Shown here piece after piece: positions 22,702-30,443 of a stretch of 31,608 nucleotides of DNA. Origin of the DNA: an uncultured Pseudomonadota bacterium (GTDB taxonomy: Bacteria > Pseudomonadota > Alphaproteobacteria > Rs-D84). The notes below the pieces were generated by a model, which saw only the letters and a program-made list of their open reading frames with translations, was not told the origin of the DNA and did not search any database. The stretch covers positions 1 through 31,608 of the forward strand of contig CAMZFU010000005.1 of NCBI GenBank assembly GCA_947306185.1. Direction: 5' to 3'. The stretch's first letter is position 1; every line of letters starts with the position of its first letter. The translations under genes were made by a program, and so were the position numbers.

Positions 22702-24771
22702 ATGAACATCAAAGATAGGCAAATGGCATTGCGTTATTTGAAGAACATAATAAGCAGTGAATACGAACCAGAAGATATGGATATGTTTTATCATCAACTG
22801 TCCAGATTTTCTACTGAATTATTCGGATTCAATTTACGCGATTTACTGGATCACGGTGACAAGCGTGTTTCTTCAAATGACAAATCGGACTTTATTGTTA
22901 ATTTGGTGAATGGTAAATTGTGCCGTAACAGTTTGTTGGCGGAAGATTCCACCTATGAACGTGTCTTTAATATTTTTGATGCCAGAAAATCTGACTATAA
23001 CGTGGATATAACTAACCCAAATTTTGATAAAAATTTTACATTAATTTGTGATGCATTTGATTTGCCAATTGAAAGCAGAAATGTGTTGCAATTTCTAACT
23101 TTTACAAGAAAAAATATGCAAATACGCAGGTTGTTGGGTTGTTTTAATGACGGGATTAACAACGATTTTATGGACGAGGTTAATGCCGATTTTGTTGGTG
23201 CAATGTGCAAAATACCATCAGACCAAGTTAAAGAATCAATGTCGCCAAATGGTGCATTGGTTGAATCGGGAATATTAAAGCATAGATATGGTGATAATTC
23301 GTTTAGTCCATTGTTTTTAAATTTATTAACTATGAATTTCAATACCTGTAAAGAAGTTCGTGATGTTTTGATTGGAAGTCCGTTGTCGGCAAATCTGAAA
23401 CGTGAAAACTTTGATTATATGGTGGAAGATTTTGACAAATTGTGCGATATCTTGACTGGTGGCCTTAATGCCAATAAATCAGGTATAAATATCTTGCTAT
23501 ATGGTCGTCCGGGTACTGGCAAAACGGAAATAGCCAAAACTATTTGTGATATCGCGGGGGCAAGTTTATACACTACATCTGAAACGCAAGAAGACAAAGA
23601 CGCCAGATTATCAAATTTAGCCCATTTGCAAACCGTGTTAAAGAAAGATGATAATTCTGTCATATTATTTGACGAGGCCGAAGATGTGTTTAGTTTGTCG
23701 CCGTTTAGCAGAAATTCACCCAGTAAATTATATGTAAATCGTGTTTTGGAAAATAATAAACGACCTGTGATATGGATAACAAACAATTTGGAAGATATGG
23801 ACAGGGCGTATGTTCGCAGATTTACTGTGGCACTGGAAGTGGCGGATCCCGACGAACGTGCAAAAATGAATACTTGGAAAGGCATATTCCAGAAGCACGA
23901 ACTTGAAATTTCTGATACAGAATTAAAACGACTTGTGCATAAGTATAATGTTCCTTTATCTGTTATGGATACGGCGGTAAAAAATGCCAAAATGATGAAT
24001 GATACTGGTATTATTGATTATACCATTGATAATTTAATGCGTGCAATGACAGGCAAAGTGATAAAAAATAAAAGAATAGATGGGGTAAAATTTGATACGC
24101 GATTATTAAATACGGATACGGATTTGGAAAAATTGGCGCATCAAATCAAAGAAAAAAAATTGAATAATTTTTCTTTGTGTTTATATGGGGCGCCTGGGAC
24201 AGGTAAGACGGCTTTTTGTGAATATTTGGCAGATTTATTAGAGATAAACATAATAAAAAAACGTGCAAGTGATATAAACGGCATGTATGTGGGCCAAACA
24301 GAAAAAAATATTGCCCGTGCATTTGCAGAAGCACATGCAAAAAAAGCAATGTTGGTTTTTGATGAAGCCGATAGTTTCCTTATGGATAGAACAAGGGCGG
24401 TGCGTTCTTGGGAAGTTAGTGGCGTTAATGAAATGTTAACCCAAATGGAAAGTGCGGAATATCCGTTCGTTTGCACAACTAATTTGATGGATAACGTGGA
24501 CAAGGCCGCGTTGCGTAGATTTTCTTTCAAGGTCAAATATGATTTCTTGAATCCGGACCAAGTCATAATGGCTTTTCAAGATTTCTTTAATCAGCAAATT
24601 TCTAAAGACGAAATTTCTGATTTAACAATGTTGGCACCGGGTGATTTTGCCGTGGTAAAAAAGCAATCTGATTTGTTGGATGTTACGGATAAATCTGAAC
24701 TGTTATCCAGATTGCACCAGGAGCAAAAGATTAAAGATTCATATAAAACCAAAACAAAGATAGGATTCTAA
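22702..24771 (+). CDS. Tandem AAA+ ATPase
   Basis: A 689-residue protein. Residues 1-240 form a helical N-terminal domain without recognised motifs. AAA+ domain 1 (about 240-450) has Walker A GRPGTGKTE (268-276), Walker B VILFDEAED (320-328) and an arginine-finger-like VRRF. AAA+ domain 2 (about 470-680) has Walker A GAPGTGKTA (496-504), the pore-loop-like MYVGQTEKN, Walker B MLVFDEAD and LRRF. Both ATP sites look active, suggesting a double-ring unfoldase or remodeller. It differs from ClpB (no middle coiled coil) and FtsH (no protease or membrane segment). The ATG at 22702 has AAGGGG nine bases upstream; the longer start at 22603 would run through the operator. The divergent WYL gene makes a defence role plausible. 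Confidence 0.85.
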   Translation: MNIKDRQMALRYLKNIISSEYEPEDMDMFYHQLSRFSTELFGFNLRDLLDHGDKRVSSNDKSDFIVNLVNGKLCRNSLLAEDSTYERVFNIFDARKSDYNVDITNPNFDKNFTLICDAFDLPIESRNVLQFLTFTRKNMQIRRLLGCFNDGINNDFMDEVNADFVGAMCKIPSDQVKESMSPNGALVESGILKHRYGDNSFSPLFLNLLTMNFNTCKEVRDVLIGSPLSANLKRENFDYMVEDFDKLCDILTGGLNANKSGINILLYGRPGTGKTEIAKTICDIAGASLYTTSETQEDKDARLSNLAHLQTVLKKDDNSVILFDEAEDVFSLSPFSRNSPSKLYVNRVLENNKRPVIWITNNLEDMDRAYVRRFTVALEVADPDERAKMNTWKGIFQKHELEISDTELKRLVHKYNVPLSVMDTAVKNAKMMNDTGIIDYTIDNLMRAMTGKVIKNKRIDGVKFDTRLLNTDTDLEKLAHQIKEKKLNNFSLCLYGAPGTGKTAFCEYLADLLEINIIKKRASDINGMYVGQTEKNIARAFAEAHAKKAMLVFDEADSFLMDRTRAVRSWEVSGVNEMLTQMESAEYPFVCTTNLMDNVDKAALRRFSFKVKYDFLNPDQVIMAFQDFFNQQISKDEISDLTMLAPGDFAVVKKQSDLLDVTDKSELLSRLHQEQKIKDSYKTKTKIGF

Positions 24772-24785
24772 CAAAGGGGTAAACA

Positions 24786-24956
24786 ATGGCGACTTGTACA
24801 TCATGGAAAATTATATTTAACAACTGTATACTACCGGAAATCTATTTTTCATATGATGCCGCCAAAGAACAATTGCGCAAATTAAAAGAATGCAATTGTG
24901 CGAGTTTCGGTCGTGTAGTATCGTATGATAATGAAACAGGACAAGTGGGAAATTAA
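24786..24956 (+). CDS. Small cysteine-containing protein downstream of the AAA+ gene
   Basis: A 56-residue protein, MATCTSWKIIFNNCILPEIY..., with four cysteines, two of them in KECNCASFG. Family not recognised. It has a strong Shine-Dalgarno (AAAGGGG) and starts 14 bases after the AAA+ stop, so it is almost certainly co-transcribed. It could be an adaptor, a partner or a substrate-recognition piece of the ATPase; this is inference from position only. Confidence 0.65.
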   Translation: MATCTSWKIIFNNCILPEIYFSYDAAKEQLRKLKECNCASFGRVVSYDNETGQVGN

Positions 24957-24986
24957 TGCTTAATTAAAATCAAGAACATAAATATC

Positions 24987-25200
24987 ATGATGAAACTATC
25001 AAAATCTGATTATGTATTGGGAATAAAGTGTCCAGATGCACTGTGGTTCAAAAAATATCGTAAAGATATAGTGCCAGAAAAGAAACAATCCGTATTGGAC
25101 AATGGAACCGCGATTGGCCAATTTGCATGAATATTGTGGTCAAGATACAATGGCTATGGTTAGATTGTTGGATGTTATATTAAACTATACGAACAAATAA
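24987..25200 (+). pseudogene. DUF2779-like nuclease gene with the middle deleted
   Basis: The first 47 codons, MKLSKSDYVLGIKCPDALWF through NGTAIGQFA, match the N-terminus of DUF2779 proteins, which combine a PD-(D/E)XK nuclease region with a C-terminal exonuclease-like part. A TGA follows at 25128-25130. In the adjacent frame, from 25129, the sequence reads EYCGQDTMAMVRLLDVIL and stops at 25200, which matches the C-terminal YCxxDTxAMVxL motif of the same family. About 400 codons that should lie between are gone, and the frame changes at the junction (about 25120-25130). The simplest reading is an internal deletion that killed the gene. Confidence 0.75.
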
Positions 25201-25241
25201 AATCATGCTATGTCGATCTTAAGAAATGAATAGGGGGCGTT

Positions 25242-25874
25242 ATGAAAAAAATATTTATATTATTATCGGTGATTTTGTGCGCTTGTGGCAATAATGATAA
25301 TCCACAGTGCATAACAAACGCCAAAGAAGTACAAATTATTGGAATTGCGAAAAGTCCGTATGATGCTCCGGTGGCTGTCGCCAAGATTTGTACTCCAAAC
25401 GATAACGATGTGTGTACTGGTGATTGGGTTCTTATACCAAAGGGGTTGGTATCAGAAATGAAACACAATAAAAAAATTACACCACCAAAACACCATTGTT
25501 TCGTTTTTGCGGATTACTATGAAGACGTTGATGAAAATGATGTCGCACGCAAGACGCCAATATTAGGTTTCGCGTATAATAAAAAACATATAACTAAAAA
25601 GGATTGGAACGATTTTATATATGATATGACCAATCAAGAATATATAGAATGTCTAAAACACGCGGAACAAGAATTTAAAGATAGTAAATTATCTGATAAT
25701 GAGAAAACCTGTAAATGTGTGATTGATTATATCTATTCAGATGAAAATCCGAATTCTGAAAATGCGGACATAGACATCCCGGATAGGTTTGCAACGAATT
25801 TGCGCGTGGTTCTGAAAAATAAATGCGGCAACAATATTCCAGAATACACATTAAGAGATATTTCTGAAAAATAG
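25242..25874 (+). CDS. Predicted lipoprotein of unknown function
   Basis: A 210-residue lipoprotein precursor: MKKIFILLSVI, lipobox LCAC with lipidated C15, then a mature part of about 195 residues with nine more cysteines (CITNAKE, ICTPNDND, VCTGDW, HHCFVF, ECLKH, TCKCVI, NKCGN), suggesting disulfides in the periplasm or on the surface. Family not recognised. Shine-Dalgarno AGGGGGCG lies five to eight bases upstream. It lies between a dead nuclease gene and the end of the three-gene operon, and faces that operon with only seven bases between stop codons. Confidence 0.75.
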   Translation: MKKIFILLSVILCACGNNDNPQCITNAKEVQIIGIAKSPYDAPVAVAKICTPNDNDVCTGDWVLIPKGLVSEMKHNKKITPPKHHCFVFADYYEDVDENDVARKTPILGFAYNKKHITKKDWNDFIYDMTNQEYIECLKHAEQEFKDSKLSDNEKTCKCVIDYIYSDENPNSENADIDIPDRFATNLRVVLKNKCGNNIPEYTLRDISEK

Positions 25875-25881
25875 AATGTTT

Positions 25882-26829
25882 TTATAGTGCCTTATATTCC
25901 ATATTGTTGTATACGAAATCCCATTTATCTAAAAGCTCTTTGGCCATTCTCTTTATTTCCGCGCCTGATAAATGAATTTTATTTGTTCCCAAAGATGCCT
26001 CGTTCCCTTTTAATATATGTTCAAGGTATCGTTTATGATATTGTTTCGTCTGTTTAAAATATCCTGTTCTAAAGGTATTCTCTGTTATTACCCAATTTAA
26101 ATGTGTTGGATCAAGAAAATGGTACATATACGATACGAACCAAGAACTGCCCATTTGAGCCAATCTTTTGCTCTCAATGGCACCTAACCCCATATCATAA
26201 TACTTTTGAATTTGAATTTCGAGTTCTGGAATGTGTTTCTCCATAAAATCACTCATTTTTAGGCTTTGATTTTCGTGTCTCCATTTTACTTTGTTTATAT
26301 TTTGCAAACTACTGGATACATAACTTGCATTGTCTTTTATATCTTGGATCCCAGAAGAATACATGATTTCATCCGCTCTATGAACGAAAGGGAATAGCGC
26401 CTTAAACATTTCATCTGTTATAAAATAATCCTTGTATTCTTGATTTTCAAAATCATAAAATTGCATATCTGCAATCAAAGAAGAACGCAAAATCTTTTTC
26501 CAAGAATCGTACGTTTTCAACAAATTTAATAAATATTTAACGCACTCTATATTATTAACATAAATAAAAGCATAAAGTTCACGTAATATAAACTGTTTCA
26601 AATGGGATATCATGGCATTTTTATCACAATTATGATAATCAAAATTTATTTCCATGCTGGGGTGTTGTTGTTCTATGAAGTTAGAAGATGGGGCAAAATC
26701 TGAAACCATGTCATAATATTCTAGAGTAACATCTGCTTGACACTGCACAGGAAAAATAGCAAAAAAATTGCCAAGGCGCATAATCAAATTGTTGACTGTA
26801 CAAGTTTTATAATCAAATTTATCTTTCAT
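25882..26829 (-). CDS. Unknown third gene of the RloAB-like operon
   Basis: A 315-residue soluble protein that I do not recognise. It is rich in Tyr, Phe, Asn and Lys, without signal peptide or membrane helix. Possible structural marks are HLKQFILRELYAFIYVNNIECVKYLLNLL (a hydrophobic helical hairpin), MGSSWFVSYMYHFLDPTHLNWV, and IHLSGAEIKRMAKELLDKWDF near the end. Its start overlaps the RloB-like stop by 11 bases, so translation is coupled and the three proteins are probably made in fixed proportion. This suggests a dedicated partner, effector or antitoxin rather than a chance neighbour. It ends the operon, facing a lipoprotein gene. Confidence 0.75.
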   Translation of the reverse strand: MKDKFDYKTCTVNNLIMRLGNFFAIFPVQCQADVTLEYYDMVSDFAPSSNFIEQQHPSMEINFDYHNCDKNAMISHLKQFILRELYAFIYVNNIECVKYLLNLLKTYDSWKKILRSSLIADMQFYDFENQEYKDYFITDEMFKALFPFVHRADEIMYSSGIQDIKDNASYVSSSLQNINKVKWRHENQSLKMSDFMEKHIPELEIQIQKYYDMGLGAIESKRLAQMGSSWFVSYMYHFLDPTHLNWVITENTFRTGYFKQTKQYHKRYLEHILKGNEASLGTNKIHLSGAEIKRMAKELLDKWDFVYNNMEYKAL

Positions 26830-27793
26830 TTCTGTCTTCTTGTGTTCTAATGTGTTCTTTTAAAAATCTTATTAATTCAAAATGCTGAGGCCAATTTCTA
26901 TGTTCTTTCATTCTGTTTTCTGCCATTTTGATTCTCTTTTCCAAATTTATATTCTGATTAACAATCCAATTTGATATAATTATAGCTAGCTCTTTATCAT
27001 TTGGAACTTGTTCGTATGTTTGTCCAGTTAACAATTGCGCCAAAGCCAATTTTAGAACGTGACCATTTGTATGTTGGTTCGCCAGCGCTGTTTTTGGGCT
27101 TGCGTCATATTGCCTTTGCGCAGCATTAGTAGTCCCGCGTCCGTGCACACTTAAACCAAACCTGTTTCTAAACCACATTTCATATTTTCTATCAAAAATC
27201 CAACGGTCATCACTGGCATCATAAGTATCCTCGCCCACAAAGAATAGGGCAACAAAATCTTCAAAGGTTAATTCTTGTTCAAGAAATTCGTAGGAATTTG
27301 CATTTCTAAATTCATCACAAAAGTGTTGTTGTTGTTGATTATGACCCTTTAATGTATTGTTGTGCTCCTGATCTAGATTTGTATAATTTATATTTTGCAA
27401 CCCCTTAAAAAAAACATCTGTGTCAATTAATAAACAGACCTTTGCGCCATTTTCTTTTATGTTTTTACGTATTTTGTCTAATTTCGGACTTGTTTTTGGT
27501 CTAAAATTTGGGGTTGTATTATAATGATAATCCCAATTCCCAGTGAACTTGTCAATTGTGTCCAAATAATAATCTAGTATTCTTTTAGGAGTAAACCATA
27601 TTTGATTGGGGCGTTCTGTGATTCCTGGTATCCAGGCAACACTCCAAATTTCACTTGTATCACCGTTTAGGTCTTTATTTATTTTTTTTATAAGTGTTCT
27701 TTCGGTAGCACCCTCGCAGAAAAACACATATATTGTTTTAGGTTCTTTAAATCCGCATTTTTCTTTATAACAAAGATTATTATTTAGGGGCAT
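26819..27793 (-). CDS. RloB/TOPRIM-like protein
   Basis: A 324-residue protein. The N-terminal strand-turn IYVFFCEGATE (E27, E31) and the later VCLLIDTDVFF (D124, D126) reproduce the EGxxTE and DxD arrangement of TOPRIM-fold nucleases and of the RloB family. TFEDFVALFFVGED further on fits the place of the conserved acidic segment in RloB. RloB partners RloA, and the related pairs AbiLi/AbiLii and AriA/AriB (PARIS) act in phage defence. The ATG at 27793 is preferred over 27820 because GGAGGTG lies about six bases before it; it overlaps the upstream ATPase gene by 14 bases. The match is by motif; overall similarity to RloB needs a profile search. Confidence 0.7.
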   Translation of the reverse strand: MPLNNNLCYKEKCGFKEPKTIYVFFCEGATERTLIKKINKDLNGDTSEIWSVAWIPGITERPNQIWFTPKRILDYYLDTIDKFTGNWDYHYNTTPNFRPKTSPKLDKIRKNIKENGAKVCLLIDTDVFFKGLQNINYTNLDQEHNNTLKGHNQQQQHFCDEFRNANSYEFLEQELTFEDFVALFFVGEDTYDASDDRWIFDRKYEMWFRNRFGLSVHGRGTTNAAQRQYDASPKTALANQHTNGHVLKLALAQLLTGQTYEQVPNDKELAIIISNWIVNQNINLEKRIKMAENRMKEHRNWPQHFELIRFLKEHIRTQEDRNER

Positions 27794-29165
27794 TTGGCAC
27801 CTCCATAGTTTCAAAAACATCTATAACCTGGGGGGTACCACCAAAACGACCGTTTAAATAATCATCTAAAACTGTATCCGTATTGCATGTATATTCCGAT
27901 AAAAAATTGACTTTGGTTGATAAATCAGATTTCCTTTCAATCAACATGGTCCCTTGATGACCCGCGGTTTGAATAACATATGGATTGTGTGAAGAACATA
28001 TCATTTGTGCGCCATATTTATTAAGATTTTGTGCCTGTATTACGCCAAAAAGAAATTTTAACAATTCGGTATGTATAGTTCTGTCTATTTCATCAAAAAC
28101 TATTATTTTGCCATTTTGTAGTGCATCAACTAACACAAATAAAAATCTGAATAAATTCTTGGTTCCCGTAGATTCATCTTTGATATAATTTAAGCAAACT
28201 AATTTTTCTTTTGCATCTTTTTTATATTCCATATTTATGCTGTATACCCTGAATAACGGGGTGTTAGATTCATCAAATTCAAACAAAACAAGGTGATTTG
28301 GAAATCTTTTCTCTAATCGCTCTTTTTCATGTTTTATTTCCTTAATGTTGGCAACGGGCACACCATTAATAGACGTAACTTTTTTAAGTAAGAAAGTATT
28401 TTCTTGGTTTCTGTCTAGTGTTGGTTCTATTTCTTCTAGTTTAATATCGCAGAATTTCATATCCATTCTAAGCAGCCAATCTTTGACCGTATTTTTATTA
28501 TACATTGATATTTGGGCCAAATTTATATCATCTGCAATGAATAATTTATCAAAGAAGTTTTTTAGTGCGTTTAATCCCTTCTTCATTTTGTCCTTAAGAG
28601 TATCACTATTATATTGCGCATCTGAAAAGATGCTTGCGATTGGTCGTCTGCGGGTAATAAATACTTGCCACATATCTACTGGTACCGTATCAAAATCAAA
28701 AGTATCGAAAATAATTTTATCTTTAATTTTTCCTATCTCTTTTAAATATTCTCGCACAATTCTATGATTGGTATATGCAATGCTGTACGTGTATATACAC
28801 GGATTATTTTCATCATCGGTAGAAAAAGTAAGCTCAAACTTTGTGGGGGCATTTTCTGTTTTAGAAGAAAATTTAAATGGAATATAAAAGTTTTCTACAA
28901 AACCATTTAAAATAATACCGCGAAGTGCCAAAAAAGCCTTTAATATATTGCTTTTACCGCTGGCATTTGCACCAAATAATGCCATCAAAGGGCAAACATT
29001 GACACGTCCATTATCAGATGTAAATACTTTAAAAAAATTTCTATAGTTGTCGTAATTGTATGTTTTGTCAAGTTGTTCATCTGTTTCTTCGGTATTAAAA
29101 ACCATATTCAAATGAACTGTGTCTTTTATACTTTTGTAATTAGTTATCGCAAAATCAATGAGCAT
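27780..29165 (-). CDS. RloA/AriA-like AAA ATPase (AAA_15/21 type)
   Basis: A 461-residue ATPase of the ABC-like, SMC/OLD-related type. Seen: the N-terminal FAITNYKSIKDTV typical of the family, Walker A GANASGKSN (65-73), a signature-like DESTGTKNLFRF, Walker B KIIVFDEIDRTIH (E359 catalytic) and the H-loop CSSHNP (H393). The 100-320 insert is helical and variable, as in RloA and the PARIS sensor AriA. It is the first gene of a three-gene operon with an RloB-like protein and an unknown protein. ATPases of this type sense phage proteins or DNA ends and control their effector. The ATG at 29165 has AAAGG about nine bases upstream. Confidence 0.85.
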   Translation of the reverse strand: MLIDFAITNYKSIKDTVHLNMVFNTEETDEQLDKTYNYDNYRNFFKVFTSDNGRVNVCPLMALFGANASGKSNILKAFLALRGIILNGFVENFYIPFKFSSKTENAPTKFELTFSTDDENNPCIYTYSIAYTNHRIVREYLKEIGKIKDKIIFDTFDFDTVPVDMWQVFITRRRPIASIFSDAQYNSDTLKDKMKKGLNALKNFFDKLFIADDINLAQISMYNKNTVKDWLLRMDMKFCDIKLEEIEPTLDRNQENTFLLKKVTSINGVPVANIKEIKHEKERLEKRFPNHLVLFEFDESNTPLFRVYSINMEYKKDAKEKLVCLNYIKDESTGTKNLFRFLFVLVDALQNGKIIVFDEIDRTIHTELLKFLFGVIQAQNLNKYGAQMICSSHNPYVIQTAGHQGTMLIERKSDLSTKVNFLSEYTCNTDTVLDDYLNGRFGGTPQVIDVFETMEVPNAPK

Positions 29166-29295
29166 AGCATGACCTTTTCAATACCTGCAAATTATGGTAA
29201 CAAAAAACGACAAATGTATCAACTTAATTATAGGTGGAAAAATAATTTATCTTGGGTTTTATATATCCCGTTCCATACCTCAGCTAAGGGTAAAA

Positions 29296-29326
29296 GAACA
29301 TCCCGTGGGATTACCACGGGATGTTC
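29296..29326 (-). terminator. 13-bp perfect hairpin, terminator-like on the minus strand
   Basis: GAACATCCCGTGG-GATTA-CCACGGGATGTTC. On the minus strand it is followed by TTTTA, so it can end transcription coming from tRNA-Ser. The 29166-29499 stretch has no gene: it holds this hairpin, a tRNA-Ser fragment, a GC-rich block with two further hairpins (29360-29380, 29394-29408) and the tRNA terminator. Confidence 0.6.
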
Positions 29327-29334
29327 AATATTAC

Positions 29335-29353
29335 TGGCGGATGGGGAGGGATT
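29335..29353 (-). repeat. Duplicated 3' end of tRNA-Ser (candidate att remnant)
   Basis: TGGCGGATGGGGAGGGATT is identical to 29500-29518, the last 19 bases of tRNA-Ser including CCA, in the same orientation and 165 bp away. The identity stops inside the T-loop, as expected for an attachment-site core. Confidence 0.75.
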
Positions 29354-29469
29354 GTAATTCCCACGAACTTCGTTCGCGGGCCCCTTTCACTGCGCGCACA
29401 GTGTGCGCTTGTTCCGAACCCGGCAATTTTGTTGCAGTGCCCAACCCAATGCCAATCACGATAAAAATA

Positions 29470-29491
29470 AAACACCCGCATTGGGGTGTTT
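29470..29491 (-). terminator. Terminator of tRNA-Ser
   Basis: AAACACCC-GCATTG-GGGTGTTT with T-rich flanks, nine bases after the tRNA 3' end. Confidence 0.85.
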
Positions 29492-29499
29492 AATTTTTA

Positions 29500-29589
29500 T
29501 GGCGGATGGGGAGGGATTCGAACCCCCGGAAGCCTTGCGACTTCAGCGGTTTTCAAGACCGTCGCATTCGACCACTCTGCCACCCATCC
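29500..29589 (-). tRNA. tRNA-Ser (anticodon UGA)
   Basis: A 90-base class II tRNA on the minus strand. The acceptor GGATGGG/CCCATCC, G discriminator, encoded CCA, anticodon loop CTTGAAA (anticodon TGA), long variable arm and TTCGAAT T-loop are all visible. The outermost anticodon-stem pair is an A-C mismatch, which is tolerated. Confidence 0.97.
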
Positions 29590-29662
29590 GAAACTGTCGG
29601 TGCCAATCGGCATCACAGACGCAATGTTATAGCATTTTTTTTCAAAACGCAACCACAAACTA

Positions 29663-30346
29663 TTATTTAACGTTCACGTCTCGCATTTCTTGTTGCAATT
29701 TTGCTATTTTTAAGTTGTTGGTATACCATGATTCGTATATTTCCAAGTATTCCGGTACGTCTTCTGACAAATCGCCATCATTCATAAGGCCACGAGCAAA
29801 TGCATCACTATAACATTCAAAATTAGTCTGCTTGTGGGCATTTTTAAACCCAACTATGCGCCCGTGAACAGATGTTATATCGAATTGTGCCAACACTTCA
29901 TCTGGAATATTCAATTTGCGGATGATATAATAGAACTCGCCAAAAGGCATATCGGCCTTCATAGGGAACATCAATTTGATATATTTATATTCAACCCCAA
30001 TTTCACCAGAAAGAATGTTATTTTCGGCAAATTTCTGAAAATAGGGATTAAAAGCATTGTTCAATTCTTTCAGTTCTTGGTTACTGAAAAGCAGACTCAT
30101 AGTGTATATCTTGTCCAGGCGTTCATAATACTTGTTTTGGGCGATATTGAACATATCGCAATTGGCGTTGACTAAAGAATCTTTTTCGTGTTTAAGGGTC
30201 ATCAGGTCCTTACCAGGTTTTTTATTTTCTGCCGTATTTTGTGCAGACAATGATGGCGCATTAACCAATGACATTGCACCAACAGCCAACGCAGCAATTA
30301 ATATAGCCAAGCGCTTTTGTAAATAAGTTTTTTTTGTGTCATTCAT
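29663..30346 (-). CDS. Exported protein of unknown function
   Basis: A 227-residue protein with a clear signal peptide (basic start MNDTKKTYLQKR, hydrophobic LAILIAALAVGAMSL, cleavage after LSAQ or nearby). The mature part is helical and charged, with two cysteines (NANCDMFN, FECYSDA) that could pair. PFGEFYYIIRKLNIPDEVLAQFDI and GRIVGFKNAHKQ look like a folded core, but no family is recognised. It has a near-consensus promoter and a good AAAGGA Shine-Dalgarno, so it is a real and probably well-expressed gene. Confidence 0.8.
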   Translation of the reverse strand: MNDTKKTYLQKRLAILIAALAVGAMSLVNAPSLSAQNTAENKKPGKDLMTLKHEKDSLVNANCDMFNIAQNKYYERLDKIYTMSLLFSNQELKELNNAFNPYFQKFAENNILSGEIGVEYKYIKLMFPMKADMPFGEFYYIIRKLNIPDEVLAQFDITSVHGRIVGFKNAHKQTNFECYSDAFARGLMNDGDLSEDVPEYLEIYESWYTNNLKIAKLQQEMRDVNVK

Positions 30347-30373
30347 ATAAAATCCTTTTGGTTATCAACAGCG

Positions 30374-30401
30374 ATTATAGACACAATATTGTTATTGTCA
30401 A
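30374..30401 (-). promoter_or_regulatory. Consensus promoter of the exported-protein gene
   Basis: On the minus strand TTGACA (30396-30401), a 16-base spacer and TATAAT (30374-30379), both perfect hexamers. The leader is about 20 bases. Confidence 0.8.
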
Positions 30402-30443
30402 GTTTTTTACCTGGAATTACTATCGATAACCAATTTATTTTTT

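Noticed and set aside
29194..29813. Plus-strand frames reading ADGEGFEPPEALRLQRFSR and similar across tRNA-Ser and its fragment
   Set aside because: They are antisense translations of the tRNA and its duplicated end, a known source of spurious proteins. No ribosome binding site or family supports them.
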